Positions 1 to 9,804 of a stretch of DNA of 64,000 bases are shown piece after piece. The stretch's first letter is position 1; each line of letters starts with the position of its first letter. Below the pieces are notes generated by a model that saw nothing but the letters and a program-made list of their open reading frames with translations, was not told the DNA's origin and ran no database searches. The position numbers and the translations under genes were made by a program. This DNA is from Phycicoccus jejuensis (GTDB taxonomy: Bacteria; Actinomycetota; Actinomycetes; Actinomycetales; Dermatophilaceae), in the NCBI RefSeq assembly GCF_000720925.1, contig NZ_JOEE01000007.1, positions 124,001 through 188,000 on the forward strand, in the 5' to 3' direction.

Positions 1-106
1 CCGAGTGCAGCCCACCGAGCCGCGCAGCGACCCCCGCGTTGAGCCCGCGGTAGTAGGCCTCGGACGAGGTCCAGCTCATCCCGCCGAGCACCCCGAGCAG
101 CCGCAT
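1..106 (-). CDS. Aspartate/glutamate racemase family protein (5' end only)
   Basis: Only the first 35 codons lie in the window; the gene continues beyond the left edge. The start ATG at 106 opens MRLLGVLGGMSWTSSEAYYR, followed by a segment ending RLGGLHS. This is the signature N-terminus of the Asp/Glu racemase superfamily (GGMSW nucleotide-like loop, YYR.LN, GGLHSA). Members racemise aspartate, glutamate or related acidic amino acids with two cysteines, which would lie outside the window. It runs in the same direction as groEL but is separated from it by a hairpin, so it is probably a separate transcript. Confidence 0.8.
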   Translation of the reverse strand, partial: MRLLGVLGGMSWTSSEAYYRGLNAGVAARLGGLHS

Positions 107-150
107 GCGCCCGACCCTACGCCGCGGCGCCGACGCCGACCGGCACGACG

Positions 151-186
151 ACGCCGCCCGGCCCCCTGACGGGGACCGGGCGGCGT
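151..186. terminator. Hairpin downstream of groEL
   Basis: An 11-bp arm (151-161) pairs with 176-186 and a further CCCC/GGGG pairs inside it, with one bulged A at 175 and a 5-nt loop. It lies 23 bases beyond the groEL stop. There is no U-tract, as is common for actinobacterial terminators. Confidence 0.6.
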
Positions 187-208
187 GCGGTGTCGCGGGA
201 GGTGGGGC

Positions 209-1939
<1,731 letters not shown>

Positions 1940-1951
1940 TCAGCGGACTGC

Positions 1952-2245
1952 TCAGCCGACGACGGCGAGCACGTCGCGGGCGGAGAGGATGAGATACTCC
2001 TCCCCGCCGTGCTTGATCTCGGTGCCGCCGTACTTGCTGAAGATGACCCGGTCGCCGACCTGGACGTCGAGCGGGACCCGGTTGCCCTTGTCGTCGATGC
2101 GACCGGGGCCGACCGCGAGGACCTCGCCCTCCTGGGGCTTCTCCTTCGCGGTGTCCGGGATGACGAGACCGGACGCGGTGGTCTGCTCGGCCTCGAGGCT
2201 CTTGATGACGATGCGGTCCTCGAGCGGCTTGATGGAAACCGACAC
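1952..2245 (-). CDS. groES: Co-chaperonin GroES
   Basis: A 97-residue protein of the normal GroES length, [20 protein letters not shown]..., with the mobile-loop region [19 protein letters not shown] and the C-terminal [28 protein letters not shown] core (given here in overlapping short parts). It forms the heptameric lid on GroEL. The GTG at 2245 is chosen because a strong ribosome-binding site (AAGGGGAGGAG) sits about 7 bases upstream and family homology begins exactly there; a longer in-frame reading to 2380 would run through the operator. First gene of the groES-groEL operon. Confidence 0.97.
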   Translation of the reverse strand: MSVSIKPLEDRIVIKSLEAEQTTASGLVIPDTAKEKPQEGEVLAVGPGRIDDKGNRVPLDVQVGDRVIFSKYGGTEIKHGGEEYLILSARDVLAVVG

Positions 2246-2345
2246 GGTGTGCTCCTCCCCTTGCTGGGATGAGTCGAAGTGGACGGGGACGTGCGCGTCC
2301 GGGCCGTGCTCGCCGTCGCGGGGGTCGACCGCGGCCCGGGGTGCG

Positions 2346-2372
2346 CTGGCACTCGCACGGGGCGAGTGCCAA
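2346..2372 (-). promoter_or_regulatory. CIRCE operator, promoter-distal copy
   Basis: On the minus strand: TTGGCACTC, nine bases, GAGTGCCAG. This fits the CIRCE consensus TTAGCACTC-N9-GAGTGCTAA bound by the heat-shock repressor HrcA, with small changes. It lies just downstream of the predicted transcription start of groES. Confidence 0.9.
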
Positions 2373-2379
2373 TGAGGCA

Positions 2380-2408
2380 AATCTAGGCCGCGCTTAGCAC
2401 TCGGTCAA
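2380..2408 (-). promoter_or_regulatory. groES promoter
   Basis: On the minus strand a TTGACC -35 (2408-2403) and a TAGATT -10 (2385-2380) are separated by 17 bases. The -35 hexamer falls inside the N9 spacer of the upstream CIRCE, and the downstream CIRCE begins 7 bases after the -10, so HrcA bound at either site would block initiation. Confidence 0.8.
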
Positions 2409-2420
2409 CTCGAGTGCCAG
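2394..2420 (-). promoter_or_regulatory. CIRCE operator, promoter-proximal copy
   Basis: Here the plus strand reads TTAGCACTC, nine bases, GAGTGCCAG; the first arm is a perfect match to CIRCE. Its spacer contains the -35 box of the groES promoter. The centres of the two CIRCE copies are 48 bases apart. Confidence 0.92.
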
Positions 2421-2490
2421 CCGGGCGCGGCGCGGGCGTCCGGAGGGTTCGCACCGGGCCCCGAGAGCGCGGATGGCAGGATGACCGGCC

Positions 2491-3744
2491 GTGGACGTCG
2501 GCATCGTGCGAGCCCTGGGGTCGCCGGAGGGGAAGGAGCTCCTGCGCTCCCTCCCGCCGTACGACCCCGCGGCGGTGTTCGCACTCCAGGACCGGCTGCG
2601 CCGCGAGGGCCACGCGGCCGACTTCGTGGCCGCCGTGCTCACCCAGCAACGGCTGCGCGCGCGGGCCGTCGCGAAGTTCGGCGACTTCGCCGGCGACCTC
2701 CTCTACACGCCCGACGGGCTCGAGCAGGCCTCGCGGCTCGAGGTCGCGGCCACGCACGCAGGGCGCTTCTACAACGCCTCGCTGGCGACGGTCCACGACC
2801 TCGGCTGCGGCATCGGCAGCGACGCCGTCGCGATGTCGGCGCTCGGCGTCACCGTCCAGGCCGTCGACATCGACCCCGTGACGGCGGCCATCGCCGACAC
2901 CAACCTGCGGCCCTGGCCCGACTCGCGCGCCCACGAGGGCTACGCCGAGGAGTTCGAGCCGCCGCGCGACCCGCTGCGCTCGCGCGTCGGCGTCTGGCTC
3001 GACCCGGCGCGCCGCATCCCCGGCAAGACCGGGCGGCACGGGCGCATCAAGCGGGTGTTCCGGCTCGACGAGATCCGGCCGTCGTGGCAGTTCGTCCTCC
3101 AGGTGGCGACGGCGGTGCCGGCCACCGGGGCGAAGCTCTCGCCGTCGATGCCGCACGACGCGATCCCGCTCGGCACCGAGGCGCAGTGGACCTCGTACGG
3201 CGGCGAGGTGCTCGAGTGCGCCGTCTGGTGGGGGCCGCTCGCGCAGCGTCCCGGCCGCAGCGCGCGCATCCTCGCGGCCGGGCGGCCGCCGGTCGAGGTC
3301 GACGAGACGATGGCCGAGCCGGACCCGCCGACCGCCGAGGGCACCGGCTCGATCGGCGCCTGGCTCTACGAGCCGGACCGCGCCGTGACGCAGGCCGGGT
3401 TGCTCGGGGCCGTGACCGGCGCGACGCTCGGGGTCGAGGTCGACACGGGGCTCGGGTACGTCCTCTCGGACGCCGAGGTCGACCTGCCGTACGCCCGGCG
3501 GTACGCGGTGCTCGAGTCGATGCCCTTCACCGTCAAGACGCTGCGGGCGTGGCTGGCGCAGCACGACGTGACCGGGCTGACCGTCAAGAAGCGCGGGGTC
3601 CGGCTCGACGACGACGAGCTGCGGCGGCAGCTGAAGATCGGGCGCGGCGCCGGCGACGGGGCGCAGGCGACGGTCGTGCTCACGCGGGTCGCGGGCCAAC
3701 AGACCGCGATCGTCGTCGAGCCCGTGGTGCCGGCCGCCGGCTGA
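2491..3744 (+). CDS. Class I SAM-dependent methyltransferase with THUMP-like C-terminus
   Basis: A 417-residue protein. A helical N-terminal region (1-95) precedes the SAM-binding motif I (HDLGCGIGSDAVAM, about 102-115) and acidic loop VDIDP (125-129). The C-terminal third (KTLRAWLAQHDVTGLTVKKR, about 347-366) resembles the THUMP-like domain in a family found next to groESL in many actinobacteria. The substrate is unknown; RNA modification is plausible from the THUMP-like part. GTG start at 2491. It is divergent from groES across 245 bp containing the CIRCE-controlled region. Confidence 0.85.
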   Translation: MDVGIVRALGSPEGKELLRSLPPYDPAAVFALQDRLRREGHAADFVAAVLTQQRLRARAVAKFGDFAGDLLYTPDGLEQASRLEVAATHAGRFYNASLATVHDLGCGIGSDAVAMSALGVTVQAVDIDPVTAAIADTNLRPWPDSRAHEGYAEEFEPPRDPLRSRVGVWLDPARRIPGKTGRHGRIKRVFRLDEIRPSWQFVLQVATAVPATGAKLSPSMPHDAIPLGTEAQWTSYGGEVLECAVWWGPLAQRPGRSARILAAGRPPVEVDETMAEPDPPTAEGTGSIGAWLYEPDRAVTQAGLLGAVTGATLGVEVDTGLGYVLSDAEVDLPYARRYAVLESMPFTVKTLRAWLAQHDVTGLTVKKRGVRLDDDELRRQLKIGRGAGDGAQATVVLTRVAGQQTAIVVEPVVPAAG

Positions 3745-3777
3745 GAGCGGGCGCGAGCAGCCCGAGACCCCGGTTCG

Positions 3778-3814
3778 TCCGCGAGACCCCGGAACCGTTT
3801 CGGGGTCTCGCGGA
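3778..3814. terminator. Bidirectional terminator hairpin
   Basis: A perfect 14-bp stem, TCCGCGAGACCCCG with CGGGGTCTCGCGGA, around a 9-nt loop, in the gap between the convergent methyltransferase and acyl-CoA dehydrogenase genes. A smaller hairpin (TTTCGGGG..CCCCGAAA) follows at 3817-3835. Confidence 0.75.
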
Positions 3815-3855
3815 CATTTCGGGGTGACCCCGAAAAGCTGAGGCACCCGGCCGGG

Positions 3856-5841
3856 TCAGGGGCCGACGAGGTCGCGCGCGCCGAGGACCTCCGGCGGGAT
3901 GCCGAACGCCTCGACGAGCTCGAGCGCGACAGGCCGGAGGCGCCGCAGCAGCGCCGTCACCTCCCGCGTGATGGCCTTCGAGCGCGGCGCCGACAGCCGG
4001 CCGTGCTCGAGGAACCAGCCGCGGTCGGCCTCGATGGTCACGAGCGCGTGCAGGTCGCAGAGCGCCCCGAGCACCTCGCGCGTCGGCCCCTCCGGCTGGG
4101 CCCGCACCTGCGCGACGAACGCCTCGACGACGAGCCGCTCGACGTGCGAGCGGGCCGCGGCGATGACGTGGTCCTGCACGTCGTTGAACACCTCGCCCGG
4201 CGGCCGGCCGGCGTCGACCCCCGCCTTGAGCCGCCGCGCCACCCCCGCGACCTGGTGCTCCTCGCGGAAGCGCAGCATCGCCAGGTGGTAGTCGGGGTCG
4301 AGCAGCCCGGCGTCGGTGTCCGCGCCGTCGCGCCCCGTCGGCAGCACGTCGCGGATGCGCTCGAGCAGCTGGTGGGCCGCGGTGCGCTCGACGACGGTGT
4401 CGACGGCCAGCCCGGCGACGAAGCGGACCATCCCGCGCTGGTCGAGGTCCTCGAAGGACGAGGAGTAGTCGGTGAGCAGGCCCTTGGCGACGAGCTGGAG
4501 CAGGACGTGGTTGTCGCCCTCGAACGTCGTGAAGACGTCGGTGTCGGCCTTGAGCGCCGCGAACCGGTTGGCCGAGAGGTAGCCGGCGCCGCCGCAGGCC
4601 TCGCGGCACTCCTGGATGGCGTGCGTCGCGTGCCAGGTGGCGAGCGCCTTCTGGCCTGCGGCGCGCGACTCGAGGGCGCGCACGTCGCGCTCGGGCGCCT
4701 CGGGGGTGTCCGGCGAGAAGACCTCGTGCAGCTGCCGGGCGACCTCCTGCTGGGCGGCGCTCAGCGCGTACGCGCGGGCGACGAGCGGCAGCAGCCGGCG
4801 CTGGTGCATCCCGTAGTCCAGGAGCAGGGTCTCGTCGTCGGTGCCGGGCGCCTCGAACTGGCGGCGGCGCAGGCCGTACCGGACGGCGATCTCGATCGCC
4901 ACCTTGGATGCCGCGAGCGCTCCCCCGCCGACGCTGACGCGGCCCTGGACGAGCGTGCCGAGCATCGTGAAGAAGCGCCGGTTCGGGTTCTCGATGCTCG
5001 AGCGGTACGTGCCGTCGTCGTCGATCTGCGCGAAGCGGTCGAGGAGGTTGGCGCGCGGGACGCGCACGTCGTCGAACCAGAGGCGGCCGTTGTCGACGCC
5101 CTCGAGCCCGAGCTTGGTGCCGCAGTCCTCGACCCGCACGCCGGGCAGCACCTCGCCGTCGCGGCGGATCGGGACGAGCACCGCGTGGACGCCGTGGGCC
5201 TCGCCGCCGACCTCGAGCTGCGCGAAGACGACCGCGAGCTCGCCGTCCTCCGCGGCGTTGCCGATGTAGTCCTTGCGCGAGGCGTCGTCGGGGGTGCGCA
5301 CGACGATCTCGTCGGTGGCGGGGTCGTAGGTGGCGGTCGTGCCCAGCGCCTGGACGTTGCTGCCGTGGCCGGTCTCGGTCATCGCGAAGCAGCCGAGCAG
5401 CCGCCCGGCGAGGATGTCCGGCAGGTAGCGCTCGTGGTGGGCGCGCGTCCCGAGCTGGAGCACCGCGCCGCCGAAGAGCCCGAACTGGACGCCGGACTTC
5501 ACGACGACGGACAGGTCGCCGTAGGCGAGGGTCTCGAACGACGCGATGGACGCACCGATGTCGCCACCCCCGCCGACCGAGCGGGGGAAGCCGTGGGCGG
5601 CCTGGCCCCGCTCGCCGATCTCGACGACGAGGTCGCGGACCCGGCGGCGCAGCTGGGCCCGGGGCAGGTCGCGCTGCTCGTCGAGGAGGTCGGTGTGCTC
5701 GGCCAGCGCGGCGCGGACCTCGTCGCGGACGGCGGCGTACGGGCCGTCGAGGACGGCGCGCAGGGCGGCGGGGTCGGCGTCCAGGGCGGGCTGGGCGCGA
5801 CGGGTCGGGTCGGTGGTGCGGACGGCGTCGGTGGCGGCCAT
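3856..5841 (-). CDS. Acyl-CoA dehydrogenase / acyl-CoA oxidase family protein
   Basis: About 661 residues, longer than the standard 380-residue acyl-CoA dehydrogenase and closer to acyl-CoA oxidases, because a helical C-terminal domain follows the FAD core. Seen: GCFAMTETGHGSNVQALGTTATYD in the middle domain (substrate/FAD binding), ENPNRRFFTMLGTLVQGRVSVGGGA (dehydrogenase helical domain), and AIQECREACGGAGYLSANRF followed by FTTFEGDNHVLLQLVAKGLL, typical of oxidases. Expected to oxidise acyl-CoAs to 2-enoyl-CoAs in beta-oxidation. The ATG at 5841 (MAATDAV) is preferred to an upstream ATG at 5865. Confidence 0.88.
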   Translation of the reverse strand: MAATDAVRTTDPTRRAQPALDADPAALRAVLDGPYAAVRDEVRAALAEHTDLLDEQRDLPRAQLRRRVRDLVVEIGERGQAAHGFPRSVGGGGDIGASIASFETLAYGDLSVVVKSGVQFGLFGGAVLQLGTRAHHERYLPDILAGRLLGCFAMTETGHGSNVQALGTTATYDPATDEIVVRTPDDASRKDYIGNAAEDGELAVVFAQLEVGGEAHGVHAVLVPIRRDGEVLPGVRVEDCGTKLGLEGVDNGRLWFDDVRVPRANLLDRFAQIDDDGTYRSSIENPNRRFFTMLGTLVQGRVSVGGGALAASKVAIEIAVRYGLRRRQFEAPGTDDETLLLDYGMHQRRLLPLVARAYALSAAQQEVARQLHEVFSPDTPEAPERDVRALESRAAGQKALATWHATHAIQECREACGGAGYLSANRFAALKADTDVFTTFEGDNHVLLQLVAKGLLTDYSSSFEDLDQRGMVRFVAGLAVDTVVERTAAHQLLERIRDVLPTGRDGADTDAGLLDPDYHLAMLRFREEHQVAGVARRLKAGVDAGRPPGEVFNDVQDHVIAAARSHVERLVVEAFVAQVRAQPEGPTREVLGALCDLHALVTIEADRGWFLEHGRLSAPRSKAITREVTALLRRLRPVALELVEAFGIPPEVLGARDLVGP

Positions 5842-5899
5842 GTCGTCACCATGACACGGCCTCACCGGCCGTCGGCGGCTCCGTGACGCGCGAAGTTAC

Positions 5900-6730
5900 T
5901 CACAGGTAGGGGTCGGGCTGGGCGCCCTCGCGGGCGACGGCGGCGGCGCCGGAGGCGAGGGCCGCGTCGAGCGCCTCCTCCCGGGTGGCGCCGCGCGCGA
6001 GGGCTGCCGCGAGCGCCCCGACGAACGCGTCGCCGGCGCCGGTCGTGTCGACGACGCCGCCCTCGACCGGGTGGGCCGGCATCGTCACGCCGTCCCACGA
6101 GGCGCCGTTGGCCCCGAAGGTGACAAGCAGCGAGGCCGGCTCGGCCCCCGCCTCGGCGAGCGCCTGCATCTCGAGCTCGTTGGCGACGACGGGGTCGCCG
6201 AGGGCCACGACGTCGGCGGGCAGCCCCGACCAGGGGGCGACGTTGAGGACGACCCGGGCGCCGCGGCCGGCGGCCACGCGCGCGGCCTCACAGACGACGG
6301 TCAGGGGGACCTCGAGCTGGAGGACGAGGACGTCGTCCGGCCCGAGGGCGCGGACGGCGTCGACCTCCGGCGCCCCGAGGTGGTGGTTGGCGCCGGGGAC
6401 GACGACGATCGTGTTCTCGCCGTCGTCGGACACCTGGACGATGGCGTGGCCGGAGGTCTCGCCCTCGACGACGCGGACGGCCTCGACGTCGATGCCGAGG
6501 CGCGCGAGCCGCTCGCGGTAGGCGCGACCGCCGTCGTCGTCGCCGACGCAGCCGGCCATCGCGACGTCGGCGCCGGCCGCCGCCGCGGCGACGGCCTGGT
6601 TGGCGCCCTTGCCGCCGGCGAGCCGGCGCAGGCCCTCGCCGAGCACGGTCTCCCCCGGGCGCGGGTGCGACTCGACCCGCGTCACGAGGTCGACGTTGAG
6701 CGAGCCGAGGACGAGCACGCGGCCGGTCAT
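5900..6730 (-). CDS. rbsK: Ribokinase (PfkB family)
   Basis: 276 residues. It starts MTGRVLVLGSLNVDLVTRVE with the LAGGKGANQAVAAA substrate loop of PfkB kinases and ends in the signature DTTGAGDAFVGALAAALARG, whose Asp is the catalytic base in an anion hole. Most like ribokinase (phosphorylates D-ribose to ribose 5-phosphate). It overlaps the upstream nucleoside hydrolase by 4 bp (ATGA), so the pair would release ribose from nucleosides and phosphorylate it; that coupling is inferred. Confidence 0.9.
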   Translation of the reverse strand: MTGRVLVLGSLNVDLVTRVESHPRPGETVLGEGLRRLAGGKGANQAVAAAAAGADVAMAGCVGDDDGGRAYRERLARLGIDVEAVRVVEGETSGHAIVQVSDDGENTIVVVPGANHHLGAPEVDAVRALGPDDVLVLQLEVPLTVVCEAARVAAGRGARVVLNVAPWSGLPADVVALGDPVVANELEMQALAEAGAEPASLLVTFGANGASWDGVTMPAHPVEGGVVDTTGAGDAFVGALAAALARGATREEALDAALASGAAAVAREGAQPDPYL

Positions 6731-7713
6731 CGGACCTCCCCTGCGACGGTGTCGAGCCAGAGCCTTGCGATGCGGGGGCCGTCGATCTCGAGGGCGACCT
6801 CGACCATCGCGGGCGAGACGCCGTGGGGGTCGTGCGCCATGTCGCCGCTCCAGTCGCGGGTGTCGACGATGGTGCGCCCGCGCGTCCACGTGCCCGACAA
6901 CTCGACGCGGACGGGGCGCCGCTCGGTGCGCACCGCCCCGGGCGAGAGGAGCATCGCCACCGCGCCGGCGTCGCCGATCGTCGCGCCGTCGTTGGCGAAG
7001 CGCCGGTGGTGGAACGAGATGAGGTCGGCCGCGAGCCGGGCCACCGGGGTGTCGACGGCGCGCAGCGCCTCGACGTCGGCGTCGGTGACCTTGGGGTCGT
7101 AGAAGACGTCGAGGCCGTACATCGCGACCGGCACCTCGTGGGCGGCGCAGGCGTCGAGCACCACGGCGGCGGCCTCGGGGTCGTGGAAGACGTTGAACTC
7201 GGCGGCGGCCGTCGCGTTGCTGACGTTCGCGCCGCCGCCCATGAAGAAGATGCGGCCGATGCGGGCGAAGGCCTCGGGGTGGACGCGCGCCAGGAGGGCG
7301 ATGTTCGTCATCGGGGCGAGGGGGACGAGGGTGACCGGCTCTCCCGCCTCGGCCGCGGCGAGCACGGTGTCGCGCAGGAGGTCGACGGCGATGCGGGCGT
7401 CCGGCTCGAGGGTGGGTGCGGGCATCCCGAGGTCGGCCATCCCGTCGGAGCCGTGGACGTGGCGGGCGTCGACCGGCTGCTCGAGCAGCGGCCGCGACGC
7501 GCCGACGCCGACGGGCACGTCGGTCCGGCCGGCGGTCTCGAGGACGAGCAGCGTGTTGCGCACGACGTCCGCGAGCGGAGCGTTGCCGCCGACGCACGTG
7601 ACCGCCCGCAGGTCGAGCCCCGGATGGAGCGCCGCGAGGAGGAGGGCGCAGGCGTCATCGACGCCCGTGTCGACATCGAGCACCACCGGGATCCGCTGCA
7701 CGAGACCGATCAT
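6727..7713 (-). CDS. Inosine-uridine preferring nucleoside hydrolase
   Basis: About 328 residues from the ATG at 7713 (MIGLVQRIPVVLDVDTGVDD). The DxDxGxDD calcium-binding signature is complete (DVDTGVDDA), and LVPLAPMTNIALL, FFMGGGANVSNATAAAEFNVFHDPEAAAVV and the late GDAGAVAML are typical of IUNH enzymes, which hydrolyse ribonucleosides to base and ribose. An earlier ATG at 7746 would add 11 residues without homology. It is translationally coupled to the ribokinase gene and forms the left border of the AT-richer island. Confidence 0.92.
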   Translation of the reverse strand: MIGLVQRIPVVLDVDTGVDDACALLLAALHPGLDLRAVTCVGGNAPLADVVRNTLLVLETAGRTDVPVGVGASRPLLEQPVDARHVHGSDGMADLGMPAPTLEPDARIAVDLLRDTVLAAAEAGEPVTLVPLAPMTNIALLARVHPEAFARIGRIFFMGGGANVSNATAAAEFNVFHDPEAAAVVLDACAAHEVPVAMYGLDVFYDPKVTDADVEALRAVDTPVARLAADLISFHHRRFANDGATIGDAGAVAMLLSPGAVRTERRPVRVELSGTWTRGRTIVDTRDWSGDMAHDPHGVSPAMVEVALEIDGPRIARLWLDTVAGEVR

Positions 7714-7963
7714 CCACGATCGAGCAGCCGTGACGTCAGGGCCCACCTAGTCACCGGCAACTACAGGGCCCGGAGCTGCGTCAACGTCTCCTGTCGACGC
7801 ACGCAGAGCCCACGTCATACCGCCCACTGTGGGCGACCCGCTTCGCCCAGATGAACTCCGCATTGCGCGCTCGTAAAAGCCTGCTGCGGCGGACATAAAC
7901 CCGCCAATTCCGAGCATGCCTCGCCTCGATGAGGCTCTACCTCCAGATGGCCACTTCTCCACC
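7714..7963. other. Intergenic left border of the accessory island
   Basis: Base composition falls from very GC-rich to near-balanced across this 250-bp stretch. No credible gene, tRNA or direct repeat that could be an attachment site is visible. Confidence 0.4.
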
Positions 7964-7969
7964 TATACT
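7964..7969 (+). promoter_or_regulatory. -10 box of a leaderless promoter
   Basis: TATACT ends 6 bases before the ATG at 7976, the spacing that puts transcription start on the initiation codon. No usable Shine-Dalgarno lies at a normal distance (AAGG is only one base away), which supports leaderless translation. No good -35 is seen. Confidence 0.55.
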
Positions 7970-7975
7970 CAAGGT

Positions 7976-9694
7976 ATGCGTCCGAAGATCAGCGCGATAA
8001 ATCTAACGACCGGTGGGCAAGTCATCGCGCCCAGTGATCACGTGACGCTCATTGTCGGGCCCAACAACGTGGGCAAGAGTGCGGTTCTCACCACGCTGTT
8101 GACCGAATTGAGCACAGACTCTCACGTACAGCGATATGTCGAGCCCCCTGTGGCATCGGTCGTCTGCGCCATGCCCCCTCCGGAGGAGATGCGTAGTCTC
8201 ATCGCCGCGCGCGCGAAGAGATTCGAGCCCGGAGTTCACCCGTTTGGAACCATCAACGAGACGGTTTACTTCTTCCCAAACGGTCAGCAGCTAACTGAGT
8301 CCTACTTGTCCAATGCCCTTGGGCGAACGGATCGGTTGGGACAGTTGGCGGGTGGCATCGTTCTCTTTCTAGGCCCCGAGGGTCGAGGCGCTCCTCTCGC
8401 GAGCCAACAGGTGCCTGATCTGGTTAGAGAGACCGCGCGCACCCCCCTCCAAAGACTATGGGAAGACCGTGAGCTCGAGGCCACAGTCACGTCGTATATG
8501 CAGCGCGCCTTCGGGCGCGAGATCCTCGTGAATCGCCACGCGGGGGCTCAAGTGCATTTGCATGTTGGGGGGACCGATATCCCCGAGCCAGCCATTGGCG
8601 TTCCTGGTCCCTACCTGGCTGAAGTAATGAAATTACCCCTACTGCATCAGCAAGGAGCAGGCATGCAAGCGTTCATGGGGACCATGCTCTCTCTTGCGGC
8701 CGACGGTTTCGACATAGTTCTTCTGGACGAGCCGGAGACGTTCCTCCATCCGCCCCAAGCCCGACTCCTTGGCCAGGTCGTGGCTGAAATGAGTAAAGAG
8801 CACGATCGTCAAATCATCGTCGCCACGCACAGTGATGACTTCGTCCAGGGCGTGATAAACGCGTCAGCGCACGCAGACACCTCGATTGTTCGTCTTACTC
8901 GACCCACAGATGATTCAAATCACGTAGCCCAAGTAGATGCAGATGCCATCAAGGCAATCTACAGGGATCCGCTCCTTCGATTCTCGAACATAATCGACGG
9001 GATCTTTTACAAAGGTGTGGTCCTGTGTGAGTCCGAGTCTGATTGCACCTATTATTCGGTCACCCTAGATTCAATGGAGGACGCCGACCTCCTTGCATCG
9101 GACCTCTTGTTTACGCAATGCGGAGGCAAGGACAGGCTGGCGAAGGCCTACGGAGCGCTGAGCGCTGCTGCGGTTCCTACGGCGGTGATTGCCGACATTG
9201 ATATGCTTGCGGATAAAAGTAAGTTCTCCGAACTATTTGAAAGGATGGGCGGCAGTTTCGCCACGATTGAAGCCAGTTACAACGTTCTTGATGCTTCTGT
9301 TGCTGCGATGAGAAAGATGCCCACGTACTCGGAGTGTTCAGAGGCATTCGGTAATCTCTCGGGGGATCCTAAGGATCCCGTGACCAAGGCGGATCGGCTC
9401 GCTCTCGCAGACGTGGTTCGAGTCGAATCGGGCTGGAAGCAGATGAAGCGCAAGGGGTTCGGGGCTGTAGACAGTGGAGATCCGACTGCCGCATTTTCAA
9501 GCATCTTGGCTGCCTGCAAGCTTCTTGGCTTGTTTCTGGTTGAGGTCGGGGAGCTAGAGCGATTCCACCCTCAGATCTCGGGCAATAAGCAGGCGTGGTT
9601 GCGTCAGGTGCTGGAACAGGAGCTCTTCCGGAGCGAGCCTTCGGCCCACCCCCTTATGCGAGAAGTCCACGGATTCATCTCGTCGCAGCAATAG
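7976..9694 (+). CDS. OLD-type ATPase with C-terminal TOPRIM domain
   Basis: 572 residues. The N-terminal ABC-type ATPase has Walker A GPNNVGKS (28-35), Walker B DIVLLDEPETFLHPPQ and the switch histidine in IVATHSDDF. After a linker comes a TOPRIM-like half: GVVLCESESDCTYY (acidic Glu), the CGGKDRLAKAYGAL strand-helix and ADIDML (DxD). This is the OLD/GajA layout: a DNA nuclease governed by nucleotide. Overcoming-lysogeny-defect nucleases commonly act in phage defence. No UvrD-type GajB helicase is adjacent, so it is not a canonical Gabija pair. Composition is clearly lower in GC than the flanks, suggesting transfer. An in-frame ATG at 7916 would add 20 residues. Confidence 0.85.
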   Translation: MRPKISAINLTTGGQVIAPSDHVTLIVGPNNVGKSAVLTTLLTELSTDSHVQRYVEPPVASVVCAMPPPEEMRSLIAARAKRFEPGVHPFGTINETVYFFPNGQQLTESYLSNALGRTDRLGQLAGGIVLFLGPEGRGAPLASQQVPDLVRETARTPLQRLWEDRELEATVTSYMQRAFGREILVNRHAGAQVHLHVGGTDIPEPAIGVPGPYLAEVMKLPLLHQQGAGMQAFMGTMLSLAADGFDIVLLDEPETFLHPPQARLLGQVVAEMSKEHDRQIIVATHSDDFVQGVINASAHADTSIVRLTRPTDDSNHVAQVDADAIKAIYRDPLLRFSNIIDGIFYKGVVLCESESDCTYYSVTLDSMEDADLLASDLLFTQCGGKDRLAKAYGALSAAAVPTAVIADIDMLADKSKFSELFERMGGSFATIEASYNVLDASVAAMRKMPTYSECSEAFGNLSGDPKDPVTKADRLALADVVRVESGWKQMKRKGFGAVDSGDPTAAFSSILAACKLLGLFLVEVGELERFHPQISGNKQAWLRQVLEQELFRSEPSAHPLMREVHGFISSQQ

Positions 9695-9804
9695 TTCTCT
9701 CTGAGGACAAGCCGACTGCCGCCTCCTTGGACGGACCCTTCTTGCAGCGCATTGGGAAGCATTCGACCGGGCGTAGCTGCGCCACATCGCCGTCAGATGT
9801 GCGA

